Shown here one piece after another: positions 34,649 to 45,329 of a stretch of 64,000 nt of DNA. How positions within the stretch are numbered: position 1 is the stretch's first letter; every line of letters starts with the position of its first letter. The translations under genes were made by a program, and so were the position numbers. The DNA is from Anolis sagrei. Taxonomy: Eukaryota; Chordata; Lepidosauria; Squamata; Anolidae. The notes beneath the pieces are model-generated. The model had not been told where the DNA came from. It made no database searches and worked only from the letters and a program-made list of their open reading frames with translations. The DNA is taken from the NCBI RefSeq assembly GCF_037176765.1, contig NC_090021.1:60765453-60829452 (forward strand). Direction: 5' to 3'.

Positions 34649-35220
34649 GAGATGCATCTACACTTTAGAATGTATGCGGTATGGCGCCACTTGAACTGCC
34701 CTGACTCAATGACAGGGAATCATTGGAGCTGTAGTTTGACAAGGTCTTTCGCCTTCTCTGAATGGTGTCTCAGCAAGTCCCATAGCAATGAACCAGGGCA
34801 GTTCAAGTACTGTCAAATTGCATTAATTCTGGTGTAGATGCACCCACAATACTTAAAGATGAAGGCCTTCCCTAGCATCTACACCAGTGCTTCTCAACTT
34901 GTGTGTCTCCAGGCATTTTGACCTACAACTCCTAGAAATTCCAGCCAGTTTACCAGTTGTTAGGATTTCTGGGGGTTGAAAGCCAAAACATCTGGGGACC
35001 CACAGGTTGAGAACTACTAATCCACACTTTAGAATGCATGCGGTTTGGCGCCACTTTAACTGACCTGACTCAATGACATGGGAGCTGTAGTTTGACAAGG
35101 TCTTTAGCCTTCTCTGGCTGGTGCCTCAACAAGTTCCATATCAATGAAACTGGGCAGTTGAAGTACTGTCAAACTGTAGATGCACCCACGATGTTTAAAG
35201 GTGCAGGGCCTTCCCTAGCT
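34649..35220. repeat. Tandem pair of palindromic MITEs (family D), split by a hAT insertion
   Basis: The first unit (34649-34876) starts gatgcatctacactttagaa, pairs internally with tgcattaattctggtgtaga, and continues acccac...ggccttccctagc. The second unit resumes with the same order (cacactttagaatgcatgcg at 35024) to ggccttccctagc at 35220. A hAT MITE (34885-35019) sits between, after atctacac of the second unit. Related family D pieces are at 37845-37940, 45262-45325 and 57579-57795. Confidence 0.65.
34885..35019. mobile_element. 135-bp palindromic hAT MITE (family P), old copy
   Basis: Ends cagtgcttctcaacttgtg and cacaggttgagaactacta; the internal arms tacaactcctagaaattcca and ggatttctgggggttgaaag are inverted. 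The 8-bp flanks atctacac (34877-34884) and atccacac (35020-35027) differ at one base. Confidence 0.85.
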
Positions 35221-35256
35221 TTCGATGTGGCAGCCCAACTGGGAGATACTATATGA

Positions 35257-35391
35257 CAATGGTTCTCAACCTGTGGGTCCCCAGGTGTTTTGGCCTACAA
35301 CTCCCAGAAATCCCAGCCAGTTTACCAGCTATTGGGATTTCTGGGAGTTGAAGGTCAAAACATCTGGGGACCCACAGGTTGAGAACCACTG
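35257..35391. mobile_element. 135-bp palindromic hAT MITE (family P)
   Basis: Perfect 8-bp target duplication ctatatga (35249-35256 and 35392-35399). Arms: caatggttctcaacctgtgg with gtccccaggtgttttggcct on the left, inverted on the right. It lies only about 230 bp downstream of the TSNAX exon 1 donor, inside intron 1. Confidence 0.92.
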
Positions 35392-35559
35392 CTATATGAA
35401 AGCCCAGAAGGTGTTGTTATTAAAGGCCCGGCTTCTCCCCTCTCCCCAAAACAACGCAATTTAGGGCCCAAAAGGGGGAAGGGTCAGCAGCTGAAGGCAA
35501 AGCAGAGGGAAAACATGAAAAACCAATGGCCGAGGTGAGGTGGGAAGGCGGCGAGAGAG

Positions 35560-35790
35560 ACCACTGAAGTCCCGAGACGTTCTCCCCCAATTCCCTTCCC
35601 CCAGCCCCGCTTCCTGCAGCCACCTTCTTTGCCGCTCATGGCGCCCGCCAGCTTCACAATCCGGAAGGAGGAGGAGGAGGAGGAGAAAGCAAGGGAAGCC
35701 CCGCCCCTTAGGAGTGCCGCGCGCCCCACAATCCCCGCGCGCCAACCCCACTTCCTCAGCTCCAGCCCGGTAGCCACGCTTGTGAGGACC
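35560..35790 (-). promoter_or_regulatory. TSNAX: TSNAX promoter / 5' UTR, CpG-rich block
   Basis: A GC-rich island in AT-rich surroundings that contains the start codon. The ETS-type core ccggaag lies at 35661-35667, 22 bp upstream of the ATG on the plus strand; a second one, cacttcct, lies near 35748-35755. A (GGA)n run follows at 35666-35684. No TATA box is seen. The transcription start cannot be placed from sequence alone. Confidence 0.7.
35624..35639 (-). CDS. TSNAX: TSNAX coding exon 1
   Basis: Five codons and one base, MSGKE-G, from the ATG at 35637-35639 to the donor gtggct at 35623. Human TSNAX begins MSNKEGSGGF; joined to exon 2 this gives MSGKEGTGGF. The start context gcgccATGA is acceptable. 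The six exons sum to 873 bases, that is 290 codons and a stop, equal to the human length. Confidence 0.93.
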
Positions 35791-36038
35791 TCTCCTCCTT
35801 TCGCAACCCTCCCCCCTTTAGGTGTCTACTCCAAATTCCTGAAAGTAGTGTTTCATTTTGAAAAGCTGTATATTTCACTTTCCCTCCGAGCTTCACGCCG
35901 ATTCACGACACAGCAGACAGTTGATTTTCTTATCAGCTACTTTCTAGACATGTTTAGGGGTAAATGCAATAATCATCCTTCGAAACAGGCATTTAATAGT
36001 GAGCTATATATAACTTGCAAAAGCAAGCCTCCAAAGAA

Positions 36039-36060
36039 GGGCATTGTGGGAAATGTAGTA
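36039..36060 (-). promoter_or_regulatory. ZNF143/THAP11-like site upstream of TSNAX
   Basis: On the minus strand the site reads tactacatttcccacaatg followed by ccc, close to the long SBS consensus ACTACAATTCCCA(G/C)AATGC. It lies about 400 bp upstream of the TSNAX ATG, outside the CpG block, in sequence not otherwise recognised as a repeat. Confidence 0.5.
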
Positions 36061-36239
36061 TTTAAAGATACTACTGTCTGATCAGCAGAAAACCAGGAGG
36101 CTAAGTTTGAGCCATTTCCAGGATGAGATGGAGCAAACATAGGGAATAGGTGGTGTTTTTTGGTTTTTTTAAACGCACTGGGGTTATTTATGCTACTCTA
36201 GGCCAGAGTGAAGAGAGAGGGGCCAGAAGACAGTTCCAC

Positions 36240-36470
36240 CTTGTCTCCTGTGCTATGCTAATAATATAATGTAGTGTAATATAATATAATATATTGTATA
36301 TACATATAATATTTGTTATAATATAATACAATATAATACTATGATATAATTATATATATTTATATTACATGTAATATTACTTATAATATTACAATATAAT
36401 GGTATAGTACGATATAATAATATATAATACTGATATTGTACTCTGCTAATAATATAATATATTGTATGTA
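36240..36470. repeat. AT-rich low-complexity block
   Basis: Imperfect repeats of aatataat and tatattataat units. No function seen. Confidence 0.85.
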
Positions 36471-36473
36471 TAT

Positions 36474-36679
36474 TCCATCTTTGGAAGCTTTTAAATAGAG
36501 GCTGGATGGCCATCCGTCAGGGGTGCTTTGAATGTGATTTCCCTGCTTCTTGGCAGGGGGTTGGACTAGATGGCCCATGAGGTCTCTTCCAACTCTATGA
36601 TTCTATATATTTTGTAAGCCGCTCTGAGACCCCTTCGGGGTGAGAAGGGCAGCATATGAATGTCATAAATAAATAACTA
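36474..36679 (+). mobile_element. CR1 3' end followed directly by an L2-type tail
   Basis: 36474-36607 has the CR1 tail (tttggaagcttttaaataga, ggggttggactagatggccc, closing atgattctat). From 36608 the sequence becomes an L2 3' end (gtaagccgctctgagacccc ... aaataaataa, 36616-36679). Confidence 0.8.
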
Positions 36680-37010
36680 TAACATGCATTTAACAAAAGG
36701 TTTGTGTAAATTTATAAACACAGAGAAAGGACACAAAAATGCACCCTTTATTTTAATTCATCTATCCCTTATTCCAAGCTATGAAAAGAAGGAAACATCT
36801 GAATTAAGTTTTGAAAAACACATTTTCATTCATCCTAGAAAAATGCTGTTGCTTTTACATTGTTACAGCTTCATCTCTTCATCCATCAACATTATTATTA
36901 TTATTATTATTTCTTTAAAAAGAGATACAAAGCAACTAACAATAAAAGCAATACATGTGCAGGTACAGCTGTACCAGGAGCTCCAACTTTGTTTTCTTTG
37001 CATTGAATGT
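36680..37010. other. Intergenic, nothing recognised
   Basis: Only an (ATT)n run at 36891-36911. Confidence 0.4.
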
Positions 37011-37011
37011 T

Positions 37012-37677
37012 TGTTGTAGTTCTAAGTTTCAGGGACTCTGCAGGGACTCTGCAGATAGGTGGCTTCTTTTGGCTGCAATCATAGAGCAAGCCACCTGTCA
37101 ATTATAGTTAGGTTCGCTGGTCCTGCCCCCTTTGGGTTTTGGAGGGAATAGGAGCCAATTTGGGTTCAGTCCACACAGAGAAGCCTTTCGTGCGGGACAT
37201 AATACCAAGAGCTCCTGTAGAAAGCTTCGTCTTCTACAGCTTGGCCGGGGTTATACAGCCCACAGCTTGGCCGAGGATTATACAGCCTTACAGCTCCTTT
37301 GCTGAGGGACTTCAGTCAGCCATCACTGAAACCTGAACTCCTTTTCCCCTGGAAGTCTACAAAGCTCTGCTTGGTAAGGGTCTCTCGCGGAAGCCAGAAG
37401 CAGTTGGTACCGGGTGTAGGGGCTCCACGCCAACAGAGGCAAAGACAGACTGCCCAGATTAGAAGTTAAGCATTAGTTAAAATACCAGTCATGAAGATAG
37501 TGCCTGTTCCCTGTGGACAAGATTGAGAGCCAATAGACTATTAAGAAAGCCTTAAAGTACCTGTTTGTTTTCAATAATAAATAACTTTGTTGAATCTTTA
37601 AGCAATCTAAAGACTCTGTTTTAAGGAAATCCAAGGGCCTTTAATCTGAGGCATCCCCGGCATCCCGTTGGTCACAC
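37012..37677 (+). mobile_element. Candidate solo LTR (fossil)
   Basis: Starts near tgttgtagttctaagtttc and ends near ggcatcccgttggtcacaca, so it would fit a TG...CA long terminal repeat. It holds an aataataaataactttgttg polyadenylation-like region about 110 bp before the end and a GC-richer body than its surroundings. No matching second copy and no clean target duplication were seen, and no internal coding region is attached. Family not assigned; likely old. Confidence 0.35.
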
Positions 37678-37730
37678 AGAATTTATGTCCTGTCTACAGT
37701 CTTATGCACAGGCAGCACAATACAGTATGT

Positions 37731-37757
37731 ATCGCCATGAAAGCCTTCGACAACACA
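37731..37757. repeat. Scrap of the Penelope-like terminal end
   Basis: gccatgaaagccttcgacaa matches the outermost end of the fold-back copies at 51806-52013 and 54162 (reverse complement). Confidence 0.5.
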
Positions 37758-37844
37758 ATGCAGTATATAATGTAAAACCTAAAGAATAAAAACATTGAAA
37801 TAGAATTAAACAGAAATAGTGTATTAAAAATGCAGTTAAAATTC

Positions 37845-37940
37845 TTCAGTTTATACAATTCTTAGGATTCTATAGCAATGAACCATGGCAGTTAAAATGG
37901 TGCCAAACTCCCATAATTCTGCAGTGTAGACACATCCTTA
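37845..37940. repeat. Family D MITE half
   Basis: Contains agcaatgaaccatggcagtt and ctgcagtgtagacacatcc, as in the right halves of the elements at 34649 and 57579. The left half is not recognised. Confidence 0.5.
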
Positions 37941-38089
37941 ATGAAATATATATATTTCTAGCCACTAATTCCTTAAAATAGTCCTAAAATAGAAACAGCG
38001 CTTAGCAAACAAGGATAGATTCCTATTCATACAACAAACAGGTTTCGGTAAACGTTTTTTATTCAAAACAAACAATCCAATCTCTTTAT

Positions 38090-38640
38090 GTGTGTATCAG
38101 TGTGTGGATATATATACATACATAGTTTGTGCCACAATGGCTCCTAAATCCCATGATGGATTTGGACCAAATCTGGCACACATGCCCTTCATTGCCCAAC
38201 TTAAATACACACTGCTTTGGGGCTCACAGCAAAAGAAAAGAGAAAGGAACAAAGCCGATTGGCTGTGGCTAGGTGAAGTGACCCTCTATCATGTGGCTGG
38301 GAAATAAAGGGAGTGAAGCAGATTGGCTGCTGGTAAGTCACATGGAAAGAAATGACAACACAAAAGTATGAGAAGAACAGAGGAAGAGGGAAGAAATAAA
38401 AAAGGAGGGAGGGAAGGAAGGAAGGAAATATGAGGGAAATAGAGGAAGGAAGGAAGGAAGGAAGGAAGGAAGGAAGGAAGGAAGGAAGGAAAGGCAAGAA
38501 AGGCCAGGAGAAGGCAAGATATACCTTCTCAGAACCAGAGAAGGGGGAATGTAGGTGGGCATCAGTCCTCTGACATCTGGGTAACTCTAGGTAACTATTT
38601 TTGTCATAGGCAGGCACATGCAGTTATGACGCGACTAGCA
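38090..38640. repeat. GGAA-rich microsatellite and flanking sequence
   Basis: (GGAA)n runs at 38411-38430 and 38442-38492. The upstream part (cccatgatggatttggacca, gcacacatgcccttcattgc) resembles the interior of Helitron-like repeats of squamates, but no end motifs were seen. Confidence 0.45.
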
Positions 38641-38699
38641 AGTAAAATCCCATTCTTTCCCAGCTCAATCTGTACTGCAACCACACTTCTGCTACCTGA

Positions 38700-39804
38700 C
38701 AAATAACATCTGTGTTTCCGCAGACTCCCACTATCTTCCCTGAGCTGAAGCTGCTGAAGATATTCTCTACTAGATGGAGGAAAGGGAGGCTGAATACGCA
38801 CAAAAAGGCAGTTCAAAAACAAGCTTCTTCATCAACATTTTGTCAACTTAAGTGTGTGTGCACCTCTACCAAGATCAGCTCATTTCTAACCTATCTGGAT
38901 GTCTTTTCAGTGATAGGCAATTGCCTTTTTATTGTTCACTGTGTTTTATAACTGTTACTCATAGTAATCCTATGCTACCAATGGTTGAGCTGCGTATACT
39001 TCTAAAATGGCTTTTTTATGCTGTTATTATGTGGAGTGTTGTTTTACTATTTTCAGATTTCCCGGAAGTACTAAATGTTGAAGAACAGAACATAAAGCTA
39101 CAAGGTAAATAATTAAAACAATAAAGCAGTCACAGCTGAGTTATGTGAACTCTGGGAGTACAAGTAATATCGTTCCACCCGGTTAACATCAGTTTACTTT
39201 AGTTGTTTATTAACATATTTATATCCTCCCCTCTGTCATGGGATTTCAGTGTGGCATACAAATACAATCAACTTAAAGAACCTAGAGCCATTTACATTTT
39301 AAAACAATATAATTTTAAAACACATTAAATAATTTACACAGATTATACAGCTCAAAAGTCTGGAGCCATTTAAAACCATGCATATGTACATGTTGGGGGA
39401 AAAAGAGTTAGGATTTACTAAAAAGGTATGTTTTAACTTGTAATGGAATGAAACCAAAGTCATGAAAATAATGAGGGTAGGTTCCTACATCACAAAAAAT
39501 AACTGTATTTCAATGTGTTTCAGCAAACTTTTTATCCAAACAAATAACATGCACACATTAAATGAAATTATCAGGTTGAGTAAACTTTGCAGAATTAAGC
39601 AAAAACAGTTTAATTTTCTGAGATCGCTTGAAAGCTTCTTCTAAAGTGTATCTGGGGATTATTTGTTGTCTTTTATCAGCTTCTGTTTCTTATTTGCTTT
39701 CCATACATGATCAGTACAGAATTCTAGAGGCAGCTATTGTCTGTTTTGCAGGCACACACAGCTATAGTAGCATCAGAGTGTAATACCATTCTTTCCCAGC
39801 TCAA
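38700..39804. other. Intergenic, nothing recognised beyond a LINE-tail scrap
   Basis: An antisense LINE-tail-like piece at about 39195-39330 (tttatatcctcccctctgtc). The rest shows no signal. Confidence 0.4.
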
Positions 39805-40226
39805 AATGTATTAGGTTCGCAGCCTGGGAGTGATCCTGGACTCATCGCTGAGCCTGGAACCCCAGGTTTCAGCGGTGGTCAGGGGAGCTTTTGCACAATT
39901 AAAACTTGTGCACCAGCTGCGCCCGTACCTTGGGAAGTCTGACTTGGCCATGGTGGTGTACGCTTTGGTTACATCCTGGCTATGGCGATTGGCTTTCGAC
40001 GAGTGAGTCAATATTCTGTGATATGGAAGGATGACGACGAATGACGAACAACGATTTTATTGTGACGACTGACCATTGAAATTATTTGATTGCATTTTGC
40101 TATTTTAATGTTTTAGCTTAATATGTAATATGATGTTTTAATGACTGTTTGTGATATTACTGTTGGAAACCGACCCGAGTCTCTCGATAGAGGTGAGATT
40201 TGCTAAATAAATAAATAAATAAATAG
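39805..40226 (+). mobile_element. L2 LINE with internal deletion
   Basis: Encodes LGVILDSSLSLEPQVSAVV, then RGAFAQLKLVHQLRPYL (39826-39930), a typical L2 block, then jumps to the 3' UTR with aaaccgacccgagtctctcg and a terminal (AAAT)n at 40205-40223. Confidence 0.75.
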
Positions 40227-40454
40227 TTTACTGCAGACACAATAAGATCTGTGTTTCTCAACTTCACCTTCACAAGCCTCCCAGTGCTAATGCTGCTCAA
40301 ACACATCCAGCTAGACATGAGGATGAAAAGGAGTAAAGTGAGCATTAAAGGTCATTGTAAAAAGAAGGTTCATTGCCAAGAGACTTTGTTAATTCAGGTA
40401 TCCTTGAAATAACATCAGAAGAGGTATTATTTCAAGCATTATGATCCCAGGCCA

Positions 40455-41056
40455 TTTAGGGCTTCAGGTCAGCCCCCTCCCTCCTGACTTTCAGAAAGAA
40501 AGTAAAAACTTGGCTCTGAGACCAAGTTTTTGGCCAACAGTGCAGTGCAATAGGTTAAGTGGAATTATGTGCAATAACGACCAGAATGGCCTTTGACTCT
40601 GTCACCAGATTGCGTGATTTTAATTATCTAACATGGTTCTTTCATCTCCCATCTTGCAAAATCTGTCCAGTTGGATAGTATGTTTAATGGTTCTGAGAGC
40701 TACAGAAGCATCAACAAGGCAGCTCTCTGGCTTTTATGTTTAGTAGATCATTAGCCAGGGCAATGAAGACTGTTTCAGGATCACACCCTGGAAATATATT
40801 TTGAAAGAACTGGGTTGGGGAGGTCATTGATCTCGGAGTTAAGTCTTGTGAACTAGAGGGGAAAATGAACTGATATAGTAATACTTAAAGCATTATACGA
40901 GTTAAGTTAGCACCATTAACTACAAAAAAAGGCATGTTAGTGGCAGGAGGATTCTGGAAACTATAATCCAAAAAGTCAAACACACGATTAGCCACCTTGA
41001 GTCCCTATAAGGGGAGAAAGGTGGGATAAAAATAAAGTAAACAAGTAAATAAAGAG
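40455..41056 (+). mobile_element. L2 LINE pieces
   Basis: 40455-40612 carries the end of the L2 coding region (ccctcctgactttcagaaag, aagtttttggccaacagtgc). 40985-41056 is an L2 3' end (gccaccttgagtccctataa with a terminal aaataaag). The middle is not clearly L2. Confidence 0.55.
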
Positions 41057-41059
41057 CAG

Positions 41060-43435
41060 CTGGAGGAGCCACAATGCCCAAGGTTGTTTTTATGCAGTCA
41101 TTTGTCTTTATCAATCCACATCGATACACCAGTTTTAGCAGTTTTAATCTCAAGCAAGAGCAGAGCTTTTGTTGATCTTTTAAAGTAATGTGTTTAAACT
41201 GTCCATTTAAGATCAAACCATCTCAAAAACTGCATAAAAAATATTATGTACCTTGAAGTCAGCTTCACCTTATGCTGATCTAAAAAAATACAAGACCACC
41301 AAGAAATGTTATTACCAAACTTGTCAGTGTCTTTTAAAGTAAGGACTGTGCAAGGAAATAGTTGCAGGTGAAGGGACAAAATGAGGGTGTTTCCCCACTA
41401 AATAAGAAGTCTGCACCCTCAATGAAAATTTTCTTCAGTCTCCAAATTTCTAGACATTTACTCACTCAGACCTCCAGCTGAGCATTTAGAAACATAGTTT
41501 AGGTAGTAAAAGAAACAGGACAGGCAAAGTGAGTAAGGAAATGTGAGCACAGCAAATTTAAGAGTTCTGGTTCTGAAGAAGTTTTACTGTCTCACTCTCT
41601 GCAATGCTGGAAGTTTGAGAATTGAAAGAACATTTAACTGAGAGGCAGAATTCACCCGCCCTTGAAGCTATATTGTGGATTATGAAGCCATGCACAATAC
41701 GGTTTGTAGCTTTCCTACTGCCTCCAACTTTCCTCAGCTGCTTCAGTGAGTCATAGCTTCTTGTTTGTTGAAAGTAGGATAGCTTCAGTTTAGTCATTCT
41801 GGTTTCAAGTGAGAGTTTTAAAAGAGGTTTGATTTTTGTTGTTTTGTGCTTTCAGACTGTTTTTATGGTGACCCTTTCACGGGAGCTGAGTGTCATCCAG
41901 CAGGTTTCCATGGCTGAGTGGGAATTAAAACACTCAAGCTACTTACCCATACTGGCTATTTTGATTTTTCTAGGACCCATTTATTTCTCTATGGGGCAGC
42001 CCATGGTGTCTGTAAAATTCTTGTCTAGCATCATGTTTCAAATTGAGTCACACACCCCCCCCCCCCCATGAGCTTTCATATCCATTAAATTAAAAATACC
42101 ATGGTACAATAGTCCTGATAGTGGTATTAATTCATGTATCTTTATTGTTAAAACTTTACACTTGAATGTCTTATTTGTTTGGCTGTTTATTAATTAAAAC
42201 ATTTCCATCTTTCTTTCTATCTAAAGATCACATCACATTGTGGCCAAGATGGCAAAGGATATAAAGAAGGAAGAATGCACAGACTTATTTGCTTTTGCCT
42301 ACATCTACAAGGAAGAGCAAATGTCCACACTCTCCCCTGGTTTTATCTTCACTTTGTGGAGTGAAAACTACTTCTGCATTTTGAACTCTGTTTCCAGCAA
42401 ATGAAGTAAGCTGAAGACAAAAGGGGAAAGTAGGGGAATAACCTAAAAACAATGGGAAAGAAAAACGAAATGGAGTATTAATTGCAAGAGCATTTACCCA
42501 ATCGAACAGTTGAAATGTATTAAGCACTAGAAACAGGGTTAAAAGAAATCTGATTTTTAAATGCCAGTTAAAATATATATTCAAACCATGCCCAAGTATG
42601 AATCTGTGTAAAACATAGGCTTTTTGTAAACCACCATGCTTCTACATGGTGCCAAAATGAGAACAACATAGGAATTAGTTGAGACTCTGTGGATCTTATC
42701 TACAGCCATCTTTCTGCATGTGTAGGTTTCACTATTGCAGATTGGATTATTCACTGATTTGATTAATATGTTCTCTCTAGGGAGCTCTAATTCCTCTAGC
42801 ATTACTCTATGGCCAAGCTCCACCAGAGGTTTATCATAGAGTTGTACTGGAGGATTCAGAGATAAATTTAGGAGAGGACAAAGAAACATAAAGGAGTTTC
42901 AGATAATCCCAGTCTCCCTATGCACATAATGACCTTCAGAATTGCTGAACTAGCAGATGAGTACATACAAATTCCTTTCTTGCCCCCCTCACTGCCCCCA
43001 TGGAGTGGGAGAATACATTTATTCTTTCTTTGCAACAATTCTTTCAACTGGGGAAAAGGAAACATTCTCACAGCAACAGTTGTTACAGAAGGAAAGGAAA
43101 GTCTGAGAGGAGCAGCTTAATGATTAAATAAATCTATGCCAAAAAAAATCCCCTTCACTTAGAACAGAGTTTGGCATTCTAATGCTGTTTTCACCAGATG
43201 AGCCATCAACATGTTCTTATGCTGAATCATGATGATGCAACTATATTAAGTAAACAACACAATGCACAGCGAGAAGGTCATGTTATAATTACTTTGTGGC
43301 TCTTTGGGAAAGAGTTTACTGTGGAAGAGAGTTCTTTTCAGCTTTTGAGAATTGCTATCATTTTGTAATGCAAAATTTCAAAAATGAAGGTTATTTTTAG
43401 AGGTTTTTGTACCATAGGCCCACAATATTAGCTGG
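41060..43435. other. Intergenic, nothing recognised
   Basis: No exon-like or TE-like structure. A C11-type run ends near 42067. Confidence 0.4.
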
Positions 43436-43439
43436 GTTT

Positions 43440-43641
43440 TGATTCTAGGCACACCCCTGCAGTGGATGCCTAAATCCATGGAGGCCCAAGTCCCATTTTG
43501 TACAGTAGTGTAGTAGAATAGCGTCCTTATATAAAATGGCAAAATCAAGGTTTACTTTTGGGAATTTTAAAAAAATGCAAGGCTATGCAAGTTTGAATCA
43601 ATGGGTACAGAAACTGTGGATACAGAGGGTTGATTGTAATG
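43440..43641. mobile_element. Tigger-type (pogo) MITE remnant
   Basis: Contains gtggatgcctaaatccatgg near the left and aaactgtggatacagagggt with ttgattgtaa at the right. The right end resembles the Tigger/MER2 end (CAGTCGGCCCTCCGTATCC) in reverse complement. The left end is unclear. Confidence 0.4.
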
Positions 43642-43649
43642 TAGTATAT

Positions 43650-44130
43650 AAAGGGATGCAAAATACATGTATATCCAGTCAAACTAGTCCTTTCTCAGAT
43701 GAAAAGAATAGGGGAGAGGGAATTTGCATATAACATAATTAATAGTAATGGGGGACAGATGACTGTTCTTTGCAGTTGTGGTTTTGCCACCACTCATGCC
43801 AGAAATGGTTGTTGCTGATGTAATAATCCTTCACTGAACATTAATACAGAATGTAAGATAAGGTATCAGTTGATATGAATATCATAGATGTCTGTTGTGC
43901 CCTCATAACAAAAAGAACAATTATCTTCCATTACTATTTTCAAGGGCTTCTTCTGCCAATACATTTATAAGAACACTATAAATGTTTTATAAGAATCCTA
44001 TGTTTTCCTCCCTGAAAATTAATAATGTGCATTCATGTCACCTATCAACTTATCGCACAGCCATTAATTTGCTAGTTTTCTTAGGCAAGGAATACCCAGA
44101 TGTGTTTTTGCCAGTCTCTTCCTCTGAAAT
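43650..44130. other. Intergenic, nothing recognised
   Basis: No signal. Confidence 0.4.
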
Positions 44131-44132
44131 AT

Positions 44133-44252
44133 AGCCTACAGCAACTAATATTAACTGGCAGCATCCCATCCAAGCACTAACTAGAGCTAACGTTGCTTAG
44201 CTTTCAAGCTTAGACTGGATCTGGTGTCTTTAGGATATTTAGGACCTATGGA
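44133..44252 (-). pseudogene. 5S rRNA pseudogene, antisense, about full length
   Basis: Read on the minus strand this 120-bp stretch follows vertebrate 5S rRNA from end to end. The plus strand shows agcctacagca, then cccatccaagcactaac (5S reverse complement CCCATCCAAGTACTAAC), then tgcttagctttcaagct (TGCTTAGCTTCCGAGAT), then agactggatctggtgtc (AGACGAGATCGGGCGTG). Identity is about 70 per cent by eye, too low for a working gene. The internal control region is mutated. It could also be the head of a 5S-derived SINE, but no SINE body follows. Confidence 0.75.
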
Positions 44253-44263
44253 TCACAAAATTA

Positions 44264-44305
44264 GACAGGATCTAGCGTCTTTAGGATATTTAGAAACTAT
44301 GGATG
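44264..44305 (-). repeat. Partial tandem copy of the 5S pseudogene
   Basis: agacaggatctagcgtcttt and aggatatttagaaactatgg repeat 44213-44254 with a period of 51 bp. It covers the part that corresponds to the 5' half of 5S rRNA. Confidence 0.75.
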
Positions 44306-44309
44306 CTGA

Positions 44310-45261
44310 GCTGAGTATACTATCAACTGTACCTTCTCGGCAAGCTCATTTCAAGAATATATATATATATATAGTGTGTTTTTATTTTCATTCCTTCTCT
44401 GGAGAAAAACTAGGAGAAAGTATTTTTTATTATTTATAGCATTATTTAAAAACTATGATAATGTTGTGGGCAAATAACATTTCTCATACAGTGCAGCAGT
44501 CCTGACATAAATTCATGCACAATCAAACAAGATTTGTTGTGAGGAAAACAGATGGCAGCAAACTTTGTAGAAAATCCCCTAAAATGTTTTGAAACAAATC
44601 TTCCTGTCTTTCTTCATCAACGGCTGGTGACTTGTCTGAGTCAGAGACAGTGGGCAAAATCATGTACAGCTGTTTCACCATCAGTATCAAGACCCAGTTA
44701 GGAAACCTCCCAAAAATTAAATTACATACCTTTGAACTTTTCACAAGGGTACCGATATTGGCCAAGCAGAAAAATAAAACAAAATATAAAATTCACAAGC
44801 AGTGACACCTTTATTAGGTCAATTTCAAAGTATAAAACACATCATGCAGGGTTTCAAAGCTACACGGGCATTTTCATCAGAGAAAGATGTCAAAATATTT
44901 GAGTTATAGGACTACACTCTGTCTCCAATATTATTATTTTGGGATTAAGATGGTATCAAGGGATTTCAGTGCAGGCAGAGGCTAGCCGCCATCTTGATTA
45001 TGTGAAAGGACAGGGAAAAGACAGGTAATAAGTATTCAACTCCATTAGCAACAGAAAGGTAACTTCTTTTGAGCTCCACTGTCCCATGTGCATATAACTA
45101 CTTCTGATCTGAATAAAGTATTTCTCCCAAGTTCCGATTGTGATGAATGCTGAATAGTCTCAAAGTCCTATTGAAGCAAACAGAACTGCTCTCTTCTCCG
45201 TGCAGGCATTATATGATGGTGTTGGCTGCAGGAGCAAAATACTTTCCCCTACGGGACTCGA
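44310..45261. other. Intergenic; one probable repeat end
   Basis: acctttattaggtcaatttc with gggtttcaaagctacacggg (44805-44875) looks like the antisense 3' end of an interspersed repeat whose family I cannot name. An (AT)n run lies at 44359-44373. Confidence 0.35.
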
Positions 45262-45325
45262 TGTCAACCATCTACACTGCCATATAATGCTGTTTGAAAC
45301 TGCATTATATGGGCAGTGTAAAGTC
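45262..45325. mobile_element. Short palindromic MITE (family D-like)
   Basis: catctacactgccatataat pairs with attatatgggcagtgtaaag around gctgtttgaaactgc. Confidence 0.55.
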
Positions 45326-45329
45326 ATAT

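Noticed and set aside
36239-36470. AT-rich block as a replication origin or scaffold-attachment element
   Set aside because: Simple degenerate AT repeats only; sequence gives no specific support.
38201-38617. Open stretch encoding repeats of FLPS
   Set aside because: Reading of the (GGAA)n microsatellite on the minus strand.
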